A stretch of DNA of 64,000 bases, from the NCBI RefSeq assembly GCF_024347495.1, contig NZ_AP025490.1, forward strand, positions 1,798,001 to 1,862,000, read 5' to 3'. Source of the stretch: Vibrio gallaecicus. GTDB lineage: Bacteria; Pseudomonadota; Gammaproteobacteria; Enterobacterales; Vibrionaceae. The position numbers and the translations under genes are program-made. Under the pieces are notes generated by a model that did not search any database, was not told where the DNA came from, and saw only the letters and a program-made list of their open reading frames with translations. Shown here piece after piece: positions 18,359-25,996 of the stretch; position 1 is the stretch's first letter; each line of letters begins with the position of its first letter.

Positions 18359-18694
18359 ATGAATGCTTTCTTTATGTTGAACGAAAACCCTTGGGAAGAG
18401 TTAGGCGGTGGTATTAAGCGTAAAATCGTTGCTTACACTGATGATTTAATGGCTGTTCACCTATGTTTTGATAAAGGCGCTATTGGACATCCTCACACTC
18501 ACGAAATTCATGACCAAATTGGTTACGTTGTACGTGGCAGTTTTGAGGCTGAGATTGAAGGAGAAAAACGAGTACTAAAAGAAGGCGATGCTTACTTTGC
18601 TCGTAAACACATGATGCACGGTGCCGTTGCATTAGAGCAAGACAGCATCCTTCTTGATATCTTTAACCCAGCTCGTGAAGATTTCCTTAAATAA
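18359..18694 (+). CDS. kdgF: KdgF, cupin enzyme that linearises unsaturated uronates
   Basis: A 111-aa single-domain cupin. The metal-binding motif HPHTHEIHDQ (near 41-50) and the second cupin motif ARKHMMHGA (near 81-89) are intact. KdgF converts the cyclic 4,5-unsaturated monouronate released by alginate or pectin lyases into its open ketone, which speeds DEH formation. AGGAG lies 7 nt before the ATG. It is first in an operon with the KDG kinase and KDPG aldolase, so the three consecutive genes cover ring opening, phosphorylation and cleavage, with dehR supplying the reduction from another transcript. Confidence 0.9.
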   Translation: MNAFFMLNENPWEELGGGIKRKIVAYTDDLMAVHLCFDKGAIGHPHTHEIHDQIGYVVRGSFEAEIEGEKRVLKEGDAYFARKHMMHGAVALEQDSILLDIFNPAREDFLK

Positions 18695-18728
18695 TCAATA
18701 GCGCAACCTCAGTTGCTAAGGTAAGCAT

Positions 18729-19661
18729 ATGAAATCATTAAACATCGCGGTCATTGGCGAGTGCATGGTTGAGCTACAAAAGAAACAAGATGGGCTTAAG
18801 CAAAGTTTTGGTGGTGATACATTAAATACTGCACTTTACCTATCACGCTTAACTAAAGAACAAAGCATTAAAACCAGCTATGTGACAGCGTTAGGTACTG
18901 ATCCTTTCAGTATTGATATGCTGGAAAAGTGGCAAGCAGAAGGTATCGACACGAGCTTGGTGGCTCAGCTTGATCATAAACAACCAGGGCTTTACTACAT
19001 CGAGACCGATGAAACTGGTGAACGCAGCTTCCATTACTGGCGTAGTGACGCTGCCGCGAAATTCATGTTTGATCAACCAGACACCCCTGCTCTACTTGAT
19101 AAGCTATTCTCTTTTGATGCGGTTTATCTAAGTGGTATTACACTTGCTATTTTGACTGAAAATGGTCGAACTCAGCTATTTAAATTCTTAGACAAATTCA
19201 AAGCTCAAGGCGGTCAAGTATTCTTCGACAATAACTACCGACCGAAACTTTGGGAATGTCAGCAAGATGCCATTTCTTGGTACTTGAAAATGCTCAAGTT
19301 TACCGATACTGCTTTATTGACATTTGATGATGAGCAAGAGCTTTACGGCGATGAAAGCATTGAAGAATGTATTGCAAGAACATCTGAAGCAGGTGTTAAA
19401 GAGATCATCATTAAACGTGGTGCTAAAGACTGTTTAGTCGTTGAAGATCAAAACGCTCAATATGTTGCTCCAAACCCTGTAGATAATATTGTAGATACTA
19501 CTGCTGCTGGTGATTCATTCAGCGCTGGTTTCTTAGCAAAACGTTTATCTGGTGGTAATGCACGTGATGCAGCATTCGCGGGGCATATTGTGGCCGGAAC
19601 CGTGATCCAGCATCAAGGTGCTATCATTCCTCTAGAAGCGACGCCACATCTATCCCTATAA
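18729..19661 (+). CDS. kdgK: 2-keto-3-deoxygluconate kinase (PfkB family)
   Basis: A 310-aa cytoplasmic ribokinase-family enzyme that phosphorylates KDG to KDPG with ATP. The N-terminal substrate region contains GECMVEL and SFGGDTLNTA, and the C-terminal PfkB signature DTTAAGDSFSAGF carries the catalytic Asp. AAGG lies 7 nt upstream of the ATG at 18729, which follows kdgF by 34 bp. The reaction joins the DehR product to the Entner-Doudoroff aldolase encoded next. Confidence 0.92.
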   Translation: MKSLNIAVIGECMVELQKKQDGLKQSFGGDTLNTALYLSRLTKEQSIKTSYVTALGTDPFSIDMLEKWQAEGIDTSLVAQLDHKQPGLYYIETDETGERSFHYWRSDAAAKFMFDQPDTPALLDKLFSFDAVYLSGITLAILTENGRTQLFKFLDKFKAQGGQVFFDNNYRPKLWECQQDAISWYLKMLKFTDTALLTFDDEQELYGDESIEECIARTSEAGVKEIIIKRGAKDCLVVEDQNAQYVAPNPVDNIVDTTAAGDSFSAGFLAKRLSGGNARDAAFAGHIVAGTVIQHQGAIIPLEATPHLSL

Positions 19662-19683
19662 TTACGTACTTTATATTAATCAA

Positions 19684-19709
19684 GGGTTTGCTTAGCTAAA
19701 AGCAAGCCC
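19684..19709 (+). other. Intercistronic hairpin between kdgK and eda
   Basis: The 10-bp stem GGGTTTGCTT/AAGCAAGCCC (one G-U pair) with a 6-nt loop has no T tract after it. It more likely protects or divides the transcript than terminates it. Confidence 0.6.
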
Positions 19710-19732
19710 AAATTTAACGTGAGAAAGAATTC

Positions 19733-20359
19733 ATGACTACATTAAATGAACAATTAGCAAACCTGAAAGTTATCCCTGTAATCGCAATTAACCGTGCTGA
19801 AGATGCAATCCCTCTGGGTAAAGCGTTAGTTGAAAATGGCATGCCATGTGCAGAAATCACTCTACGTACTGAATGTGCAATCGAAGCGATTCGTATCATG
19901 CGTAAAGAATTTCCAGACATGCTCATTGGTTCAGGGACTGTACTGACTAACGAGCAAGTTGACGCATCTATCGAAGCTGGTGTTGATTTCATCGTAAGCC
20001 CAGGTTTTAACCCACGTACTGTTCAATACTGTATTGACAAAGGTGTTGCCATCGTACCAGGAGTTAACAACCCAAGCTTAGTTGAGCAAGCAATGGAAAT
20101 GGGTCTTCGCACGTTGAAATTCTTCCCTGCGGAACCTTCTGGCGGTACAGGCATGCTTAAAGCGCTAACTGCGGTTTATCCTGTTAAATTTATGCCTACT
20201 GGCGGCGTGAGCTTGAAAAATGTAGATGAATATCTATCTATCCCTTCAGTACTTGCGTGTGGCGGCACTTGGATGGTTCCAACTAACCTGATTGATGAGG
20301 GTAAATGGGACGAGCTTGGCGCTCTAGTGAAAGATGCAGTTTCTCACGTTAATCGCTAA
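19733..20359 (+). CDS. eda: KDPG aldolase (2-dehydro-3-deoxyphosphogluconate aldolase)
   Basis: A 208-aa class I aldolase that splits KDPG into pyruvate and glyceraldehyde 3-phosphate. The Schiff-base lysine is in LKFFPAEPSGG (near 133). The catalytic Glu region is AEITLRTE (near 45), and the phosphate/carboxylate loops GSGTVLT and PTGGVS are present. The length is normal for Eda. GAGAAAG precedes the ATG. It closes the alginate pathway and the operon; a terminator follows at 20385. Confidence 0.93.
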   Translation: MTTLNEQLANLKVIPVIAINRAEDAIPLGKALVENGMPCAEITLRTECAIEAIRIMRKEFPDMLIGSGTVLTNEQVDASIEAGVDFIVSPGFNPRTVQYCIDKGVAIVPGVNNPSLVEQAMEMGLRTLKFFPAEPSGGTGMLKALTAVYPVKFMPTGGVSLKNVDEYLSIPSVLACGGTWMVPTNLIDEGKWDELGALVKDAVSHVNR

Positions 20360-20384
20360 TCATTAATACAGAGCTCTGCTTTCT

Positions 20385-20418
20385 AAGCCCTATGTTTGTA
20401 ACAAGCTGGGGCTTTTTT
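20385..20418 (+). terminator. Terminator of the kdgF-kdgK-eda operon
   Basis: The stem AAGCCC/GGGCTT is followed by a T tract, 25 bp past the eda stop. The loop is long (about 18 nt). Confidence 0.75.
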
Positions 20419-20543
20419 ATTTCTCCGATACAGTTTTTCATCATTTTGTTCACTATTATTACCAGTTTCACCACTGGATTGATCCCTCACGAGCAAAACT
20501 AATCGATACCAAGCAATACTGAACCACTCCAAGTAATCAAAAG

Positions 20544-20586
20544 ATGCTGTGACTATTTACTCATGACTGATGAGAAAACACAGCAT
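20544..20586. repeat. Nested inverted repeat in the eda-symporter gap
   Basis: The outer arms ATGCTGTG/CACAGCAT enclose the inner arms CTCAT/ATGAG with a 5-nt loop. No T tract follows. It could be a small RNA structure or the remnant of a miniature element. Confidence 0.4.
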
Positions 20587-20640
20587 AGTGCGATGGACCA
20601 TTTACAATAACCGCTCAGTGACATCCTAGCCCCAAAATAG

Positions 20641-20700
20641 CACTATAATACCGCAAGCTGGTTATTCAGGTGAATGGCTATGAACAAGGGGATTATAGTG
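20641..20700. repeat. Inverted repeat CACTATAAT...ATTATAGTG
   Basis: Nine-base arms are separated by 42 bp, 55 bp after the preceding inverted repeat. No target-site duplication is evident. Function unknown. Confidence 0.35.
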
Positions 20701-20791
20701 ACAGTGACTCAATCGCTTACGTTTCCACTTTGTTACTATTAAGATATCTGTTCATTAAACAAGTTTTACACATACAAACTTTTAATTTTAT

Positions 20792-20802
20792 TTGTATTAC
20801 TA
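20792..20802. promoter_or_regulatory. Second, one-mismatch operator copy before the second symporter
   Basis: TTGTATTACTA differs from the perfect palindrome at one fixed position. It lies 141 bp from the perfect copy at 20943, a distance compatible with looping between two bound dimers. Confidence 0.45.
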
Positions 20803-20915
20803 TAGATATTAAACTTAATTACAAACACTAAACCACACACTTTCAGTAACAGCTTGTTTCATAAGAAAAATTCAGAAATACAAACAATTACAATGTTTTA
20901 AAAGCCATATAAACA

Positions 20916-20931
20916 TGAGAATCAGATCACG
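20916..20931. promoter_or_regulatory. CRP-like site before the second symporter
   Basis: TGAGA-N6-TCACG matches the CRP consensus at 8 of 10 positions and ends 11 bp before the perfect operator. Confidence 0.4.
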
Positions 20932-20942
20932 ATAAAGACATA

Positions 20943-20953
20943 TTGTAGTACAA
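20943..20953. promoter_or_regulatory. Predicted GntR-type operator before the second symporter
   Basis: TTGTAGTACAA is identical to the site before the paralogous symporter at 7248, and lies 64 bp upstream of the gene start. Confidence 0.65.
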
Positions 20954-20979
20954 ATAAATCATAAGAAGGAGTATTCTTA

Positions 20980-21027
20980 GTGTCAGTTACTTATCAAACT
21001 TTAAAGGCTGAAAAAAATGACTATTGA
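20980..21027 (+). other. Possible 15-codon leader ORF overlapping the symporter start
   Basis: A GTG at 20980 has the strongest ribosome site in the area (AAGGAG, 8 nt upstream). It opens a 15-residue frame that ends in TGA at 21027, 11 bp past the symporter ATG. The symporter itself has only AAGG 10 nt upstream. Translational coupling is plausible but unproven. Confidence 0.35.
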
Positions 21028-22786
21028 TACTTTCGTTGTTCTTGCCTACTTCTTCTTTTTAATCGCGATTGGTTGGATGTTCCGTAAGTTCACCACATCT
21101 ACAAGTGATTACTTTAGAGGGGGAGGCAAAATGTTATGGTGGATGGTTGGTGCAACTGCCTTCATGACACAGTTTTCAGCATGGACGTTTACAGGAGCCG
21201 CAGGACGCGCATTCAATGACGGTTTCGTTATTGTAATCCTATTCTTAGCCAATGCATTTGGCTACTTCATGAACTATATGTACTTCGCTCCTAAGTTCCG
21301 CCAACTTCGTGTGGTAACGGCTATCGAAGCAATTCGTCAGCGCTTTGGTAAAACGTCTGAACAGTTCTTCACATGGGCAGGTATGCCTGACAGCCTTATC
21401 TCAGCTGGTATCTGGCTAAATGGTCTCGCTATCTTTGTAGCCGCAGTATTCAACATCCCAATGGAAGCAACCATTGTGGTAACGGGTATGGTTCTCGTGT
21501 TGATGGCAGTAACAGGTGGATCTTGGGCAGTTGTTGCTTCTGACTTCATGCAAATGCTTGTAATCATGGCGGTAACCATTACTTGTGCGGTTGCAGCTTA
21601 CTTCCACGGTGGAGGCTTAACTAACATTGTTGCCAACTTCGACGGCGACTTCATGTTAGGTAACAACCTAAACTACATGAGCATCTTCATCCTTTGGGTG
21701 GTATTCATCTTCGTGAAGCAGTTCGGTGTAATGAACAACAGCATTAACGCTTACCGTTACCTATGTGCAAAAGACAGTGAAAACGCACGTAAAGCGGCAG
21801 GTCTAGCATGTATTCTTATGGTTGTTGGCCCACTAATTTGGTTCTTACCACCTTGGTACGTAAGTGCATTCATGCCTGAGTTCGCTGAGCAATACACATC
21901 AATGGGCGACAAAGCCGGTGATGCTGCTTACCTAGCATTCGTGCAGAACGTAATGCCAGCAGGTATGGTTGGTCTTCTTATGTCAGCAATGTTCGCTGCA
22001 ACGATGTCTTCTATGGATTCAGGCTTGAACCGTAACGCTGGTATCTTTGTTATGAACTTCTACAGCCCGATTCTACGCCAAAACGCGACTCAGAAAGAGC
22101 TGGTTATTGTAAGTAAACTAACGACTATCATGATGGGTGTTATCATCATCGCGATTGGTCTATTCATTAACTCTCTTCGTCACTTAAGTTTGTTCGATAT
22201 AGTAATGAACGTAGGCGCGTTGATTGGCTTCCCAATGCTTATACCTGTGCTACTAGGTATGTGGATTCGTAAAACCCCAGACTGGGCTGGTTGGTCAACA
22301 CTAGTCGTTGGTGGTGTGGTTTCTTACATCTTTGGTATCTCGCTTCAAGCAGAAGACATTGAAAACCTATTTGGTCTAGAAACAGCATTAACTGGACGTG
22401 AATGGAGTGACTTGAAAGTTGGTCTAAGCTTAGCAGCTCACGTAGTGTTCACTGGTGGTTACTTCATCCTGACATCTCGCTTCTACAAAGGCTTAACGCC
22501 AGAGCGTGAAAAAGAAGTTGATCAACTATTCACTAACTGGAACACGCCGCTTATAGCTGAAGGCGAAGAGCAACAAAATCTAGATACTAAACAACGTTCA
22601 ATGCTAGGTAAACTAATCAGCACAGCAGGTTTCGGTATCCTAGCAATGGCTCTGATTCCAAATGAACCAACAGGACGATTATTGTTCCTATTGTGTGGTT
22701 CGATGGTGCTAACCGTAGGTATCTTGCTAGTAAATGCTGCAAAAGGTTCTTCAAAACAACCAAATAACCAAGCAACAGCTAAATAG
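21017..22786 (+). CDS. Sodium/solute symporter (SSS family), second Toa-type paralog
   Basis: A 589-aa inner-membrane transporter, collinear with the symporter at 5410-7188. It shares SDYFRGGGKMLWWMVGATAF near the N-terminus, TFTGAAGRAF, SSMDSGLNRNAG mid-protein and a similar cytoplasmic tail. About 13-14 hydrophobic segments are visible. The likely role is uptake of DEH, unsaturated uronate or short alginate oligomers with sodium; differences between the paralogs may reflect substrate length or affinity. The promoter has two operator copies and a CRP-like site, more than its paralog. A possible leader ORF overlaps the start. A strong terminator follows. Confidence 0.87.
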   Translation: MTIDTFVVLAYFFFLIAIGWMFRKFTTSTSDYFRGGGKMLWWMVGATAFMTQFSAWTFTGAAGRAFNDGFVIVILFLANAFGYFMNYMYFAPKFRQLRVVTAIEAIRQRFGKTSEQFFTWAGMPDSLISAGIWLNGLAIFVAAVFNIPMEATIVVTGMVLVLMAVTGGSWAVVASDFMQMLVIMAVTITCAVAAYFHGGGLTNIVANFDGDFMLGNNLNYMSIFILWVVFIFVKQFGVMNNSINAYRYLCAKDSENARKAAGLACILMVVGPLIWFLPPWYVSAFMPEFAEQYTSMGDKAGDAAYLAFVQNVMPAGMVGLLMSAMFAATMSSMDSGLNRNAGIFVMNFYSPILRQNATQKELVIVSKLTTIMMGVIIIAIGLFINSLRHLSLFDIVMNVGALIGFPMLIPVLLGMWIRKTPDWAGWSTLVVGGVVSYIFGISLQAEDIENLFGLETALTGREWSDLKVGLSLAAHVVFTGGYFILTSRFYKGLTPEREKEVDQLFTNWNTPLIAEGEEQQNLDTKQRSMLGKLISTAGFGILAMALIPNEPTGRLLFLLCGSMVLTVGILLVNAAKGSSKQPNNQATAK

Positions 22787-22869
22787 CTAAGCAACTATTT
22801 AAGTAACCAAGTAACAGCTCAGTAAATTGACTGTATAAAGGTTAACTTAGATTTTCTAAAATAATAATT

Positions 22870-22903
22870 AGCCCATATTATCTTGCATAATATGGGCTTT
22901 TTT
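22870..22903 (+). terminator. Terminator of the second symporter gene
   Basis: The perfect 12-bp stem AGCCCATATTAT/ATAATATGGGCT has a 5-nt loop and a T tract. Confidence 0.93.
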
Positions 22904-23027
22904 ATACTACCCATAAGTTACAGCATCACTTGCATTCAAAGAGCGAATCTAATTAGACTATCCCTCGCATTTGAACTCTCAGATCAGTAAACTACCCGCA
23001 CAATAATTCAATGTAGAAGGTTTAGGT

Positions 23028-24266
23028 TTGCAAACATTAGAACAGCTTCGTTCAGGTCAGCTCAAAGGAATTACTCGACTCGCACTGTCAGAAGAATTGA
23101 CCGAATTTCCGATGGAGATACTCGAATTATCAGATACTCTAGAAATTCTGGATTTGTCTAACAACCAGCTGAATGACCTACCCAACGAGCTTGCACAATT
23201 AACTCACCTTCGCATCCTTTTCGCTTCCAGTAATCAATTCACCCATTTGCCAGATGTTCTTGGTCAACTTCCAGTTCTTGAGATGGTTGGTTTCAAAAGT
23301 AATAAGATCAAATATGTCAGTGAGGCTTCTCTTCCTCAAAAATTACGCTGGTTGATTTTAACTGACAATGAAATTGAAATTTTACCGAACTCTCTTGGTC
23401 AAAGACCGCGTCTGCAGAAACTAGCATTAGCTGGAAACCAAATTCAAGAGCTGCCTAGCTCTATGAGTGCTCTTCATAATCTTGAGCTACTGCGTTTATC
23501 TGCAAACCAATTAACCGCTTTTCCAGAGTTATTACTTTCATTACCTAAATTGGCTTGGCTGGCATTCTCAGGTAACCCTTTCTGTCAACACGAAGTTGAT
23601 GATGCCAGCATCCCAAAAGTACCTTCTAATAGTTACACTTTAAACCATGTATTAGGCCAAGGTGCGTCAGGGGTAATATCTCATGCTACTTGGGAGAACA
23701 GCCAATTTCCTTTTCCAAAAGAAGTTGCGGTTAAAGTATTTAAAGGTGAAGTTACAAGTGATGGTTATCCTCAAGATGAATTAGAAGCTTGCTTACAAGC
23801 TGGTCAACACCCTAGCCTAATCAAATCAATAGCTCAGGTGAGTGAAGACAACTATCTAGCTCTAGTGATGGAACTTATTCCTGATAACTATTTTAACCTT
23901 GGGCTGCCACCAAGCCTTGCTAGTTGTACTAGAGATACCTTTAAAGATGGCTTTACTCTTACGATTGAGCAAATTGATCTTATTGTTCAGCAAATGATTG
24001 ACGTTTTTGAACATTTACATACAAACAAAGTCTGCCATGGTGACTTATACGCACACAATGTTTTAGTGAATAAACAAAATGATATGATCTTTGGGGATTT
24101 CGGAGCCGCTTCAATCTACGGATATTTAGAACAAGCTCAACAAGAAAAGATTCAGCAAATTGAAGCTCGTGCGTTGAAATACTTCATTGATGATTTACTT
24201 AGTATTTGTAGTATTGAAGATATAAAGAGTGCGAAATACGCTACGTTGAAAAAGCTTACGCACTAG
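23028..24266 (+). CDS. Leucine-rich repeat protein fused to a protein-kinase-like domain
   Basis: A 412-aa protein with no signal peptide or membrane segment. Residues about 20-190 hold roughly seven LRRs of the L-x-L-x-x-N-x-L type (LEILDLSNNQL, LQKLALAGNQI, LELLRLSANQL). Residues about 200-412 form a compact kinase-like domain: glycine loop GQGASG, catalytic Lys in VAVKVFKGE, HGDLYAHNVLVN (HRD changed to HGD, with Asn kept) and metal-binding FGDFGAAS. The region after DFG is short, so the C-lobe is reduced. It may be an active Ser/Thr kinase or a phosphotransferase of another kind. The start is TTG, with AAGG 7 nt upstream. The gene stands alone and ends in a strong terminator. The target is unknown. 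Confidence 0.85.
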   Translation: MQTLEQLRSGQLKGITRLALSEELTEFPMEILELSDTLEILDLSNNQLNDLPNELAQLTHLRILFASSNQFTHLPDVLGQLPVLEMVGFKSNKIKYVSEASLPQKLRWLILTDNEIEILPNSLGQRPRLQKLALAGNQIQELPSSMSALHNLELLRLSANQLTAFPELLLSLPKLAWLAFSGNPFCQHEVDDASIPKVPSNSYTLNHVLGQGASGVISHATWENSQFPFPKEVAVKVFKGEVTSDGYPQDELEACLQAGQHPSLIKSIAQVSEDNYLALVMELIPDNYFNLGLPPSLASCTRDTFKDGFTLTIEQIDLIVQQMIDVFEHLHTNKVCHGDLYAHNVLVNKQNDMIFGDFGAASIYGYLEQAQQEKIQQIEARALKYFIDDLLSICSIEDIKSAKYATLKKLTH

Positions 24267-24304
24267 CCAAGAAAGCTCGAACGTTCCAACTTATGATAGA
24301 AACA

Positions 24305-24332
24305 AAAAGCTAACAATGATTTGTTAGCTTTT
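24305..24332. terminator. Bidirectional terminator between the LRR-kinase and the convergent gene
   Basis: The 12-bp stem AAAAGCTAACAA/TTGTTAGCTTTT has a 4-nt loop and T tracts in both directions. Confidence 0.9.
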
Positions 24333-24356
24333 TTATATCGTTCATTGATAACCCAA

Positions 24357-24797
24357 TTATGATTGCTCTATCTGCATCAATTTAAGGTATGAGTGAAGCT
24401 CGTCATTTTTATACTCTATAGCAGAATGGATGTTAAGTTCCAGATTCCCCACCACAGTAAAATTGTAGTGATTATTGCCTTTGAAAATCGTCACCTTTAA
24501 TAACCCTTCAGCTAAACTCCAATGACCTTTAGTTTCAAAACGATCAAACAGCCTATTTTCAACTAAGCTTCCATCTTCAAAAAATGTTAATTCGGTAATA
24601 TACCCACCAGTACAGGTTTTAACCCACGTTCTGCCTTCTATATTACTGAAAGTAAGTTTTCGTTTTGACTTAAGCCACAAGTCAAACTTCGCTAATTCAA
24701 TAGAAGCGCTTTCTAAATCACTTAGCTCAATTAACGATTGTTCGCCCTGTTCTCGGAGATAAAGCTGCCTATGAGTTGTCAGTGATGTACTCATCAT
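24357..24797 (-). CDS. Hypothetical protein, about 146 aa
   Basis: I do not recognise the family. The protein is soluble, with no signal peptide. The N-terminal half is Leu/Glu/Ser-rich helix; the second half looks like a beta-sheet domain (LTFSNIEGRTWVK, LTFFEDGSLVENR, GHWSLAEGLLKVTIF), reminiscent of small lipocalin-like folds. I favour the ATG at 24797, just past the stop of the upstream yqfB, because the longer frame from 24839 would overlap yqfB and begins with a Cys/Met-rich stretch. No clear ribosome site is present, so coupling to yqfB is possible. Confidence 0.55.
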   Translation of the reverse strand: MMSTSLTTHRQLYLREQGEQSLIELSDLESASIELAKFDLWLKSKRKLTFSNIEGRTWVKTCTGGYITELTFFEDGSLVENRLFDRFETKGHWSLAEGLLKVTIFKGNNHYNFTVVGNLELNIHSAIEYKNDELHSYLKLMQIEQS

Positions 24798-24801
24798 TTG
24801 A

Positions 24802-25119
24802 CTACAACACCATCTCATATGACACGACATACAACTCACTAATGCCTGGATAAATATCTTGAATCACAGACTTTAGCTCCTCTAACGTCATGTTTTCTTG
24901 CTGTGCGTGAAAGTCATTCAACTCACTAAATAAGACAGGCTCAACACTTACAATCCTTAACGAACAAAATTCACGTCCACTTTCAAGTGTAGACACCTTC
25001 ACTGTAGAGCCTGGTGCGTAGTTATTTTCAGATTCATCACGGATAGTGATTGTTTTTACACCAGAAAGGATATCTTTTTCAAAACGTTCAAAGAACGTCA
25101 TCGTAGTTGGAACTGTCAT
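24802..25119 (-). CDS. yqfB: N(4)-acetylcytidine amidohydrolase (ASCH domain, YqfB)
   Basis: A 105-aa ASCH-domain enzyme that hydrolyses N4-acetylcytidine to cytidine. The active-site segment SGVKTITIRDESE, with its catalytic lysine, is near residues 19-31, and QENMTLEELK and IYPG match the E. coli protein. Length is normal. It lies downstream of rplT but beyond a strong terminator, so it has its own transcript, probably shared with the following small gene. Confidence 0.88.
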   Translation of the reverse strand: MTVPTTMTFFERFEKDILSGVKTITIRDESENNYAPGSTVKVSTLESGREFCSLRIVSVEPVLFSELNDFHAQQENMTLEELKSVIQDIYPGISELYVVSYEMVL

Positions 25120-25224
25120 TGGTACTAACCATTCAATAATTGTGTTTATTGAAGATTAACAGATATTTGAGAAGTAGAAAGATAATGTGACTACAAGTCA
25201 TCATCAAAGCGGAAGGATAGGGAA

Positions 25225-25254
25225 AACAAAAAAGGAGAGCCGAAGCTCTCCTTT
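25225..25254 (-). terminator. Terminator of the thrS-infC-rpmI-rplT operon
   Basis: On the minus strand the stem AAAGGAGAGC/GCTCTCCTTT closes on a TTCG tetraloop and is followed by a T tract, 43 bp past rplT. Confidence 0.95.
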
Positions 25255-25296
25255 CACTTATACCTTGTAAGCATTGCTCTCAAAGAGAGTCTCTAA

Positions 25297-25650
25297 TTAA
25301 AGAGAAGCTTTCGCTTTTTCAACTAGAACAGCAAATGCTGCTTTGTCGAATACTGCGATGTCAGCAAGAATCTTACGATCGATCTCGATAGATGCTTTCT
25401 TAAGACCGTTGATGAAACGGCTGTAAGATAGACCATTTTGACGAGATGCCGCATTGATACGTGCAATCCAAAGTTGACGGAATTGACGTTTCTTGTTGCG
25501 ACGGTCACGGTAAGCGTATTGACCAGCTTTGGTAACTGCTTGGAAAGCTACGCGGTAAACACGTGAACGTGCTCCGTAGTAACCTTTAGCTTGTTTTAGA
25601 ACTTTCTTATGACGTGCACGAGCTTGTACACCACGTTTTACGCGAGGCAT
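25297..25650 (-). CDS. rplT: Large-subunit ribosomal protein L20
   Basis: A 117-aa basic protein of standard length with the typical L20 start ([16 protein letters not shown]). It binds 23S rRNA early in 50S assembly. In E. coli L20 also represses the rpmI-rplT mRNA. It is last in the thrS-infC-rpmI-rplT order that is standard in gammaproteobacteria. Confidence 0.98.
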   Translation of the reverse strand: MPRVKRGVQARARHKKVLKQAKGYYGARSRVYRVAFQAVTKAGQYAYRDRRNKKRQFRQLWIARINAASRQNGLSYSRFINGLKKASIEIDRKILADIAVFDKAAFAVLVEKAKASL

Positions 25651-25692
25651 TATGCTTCTCCTAAACTAAACGAATTTATAAACTAAAAAGAA

Positions 25693-25887
25693 TTAAGCGT
25701 ATGGCATCATACGTAGAACTTGAGCAACTTCACATTTAGGAAGGATCGAGTTCGGACGTAGCTGACGCTTGTTCTTAGTAGTACGCTTAGTCAGGATGTG
25801 ACGTTTACCAGCGTGCTTAAACTTAATACCACCAGCAGTTTTCTGGAAACGCTTAGCAGCACCTTTGTTGGTTTTCATCTTAGGCAT
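25693..25887 (-). CDS. rpmI: Large-subunit ribosomal protein L35
   Basis: A 64-aa very basic protein beginning [14 protein letters not shown], with the L35 signature around [13 protein letters not shown]. It lies between infC and rplT, as expected. In E. coli translation of rpmI is the point at which L20 feeds back on the pair. Confidence 0.98.
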   Translation of the reverse strand: MPKMKTNKGAAKRFQKTAGGIKFKHAGKRHILTKRTTKNKRQLRPNSILPKCEVAQVLRMMPYA

Positions 25888-25943
25888 GATGAATAACTCC
25901 GCATTGTTGAGTTGTTAATAACATAGTAATCAGGGCGAATAAA

Positions 25944-25972
25944 ACGCCACCGCTGTAAAACAGCAGTGGCGC
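25944..25972 (-). promoter_or_regulatory. Hairpin between infC and rpmI
   Basis: On the minus strand GCGCCACTGCTG pairs with CAGCGGTGGCG around a short T-rich loop, followed by TTTTATT. It sits where E. coli has the L20-responsive operator and attenuation region, so it may be a partial terminator or part of the L20 control element. Confidence 0.55.
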
Positions 25973-25996
25973 TATTATTACTTGTGAAGCCTTTAA

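Larger units (their letters stand above)
20360..21016. other. Long intergenic region before the second symporter
   Basis: These 657 bp hold the eda terminator, two structured inverted repeats (20544-20586 and 20641-20700) of unknown function, then the symporter control region: a variant operator, a CRP-like site and a perfect operator. No protein-coding frame of note except a short leader ORF at 20980. Confidence 0.6.
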
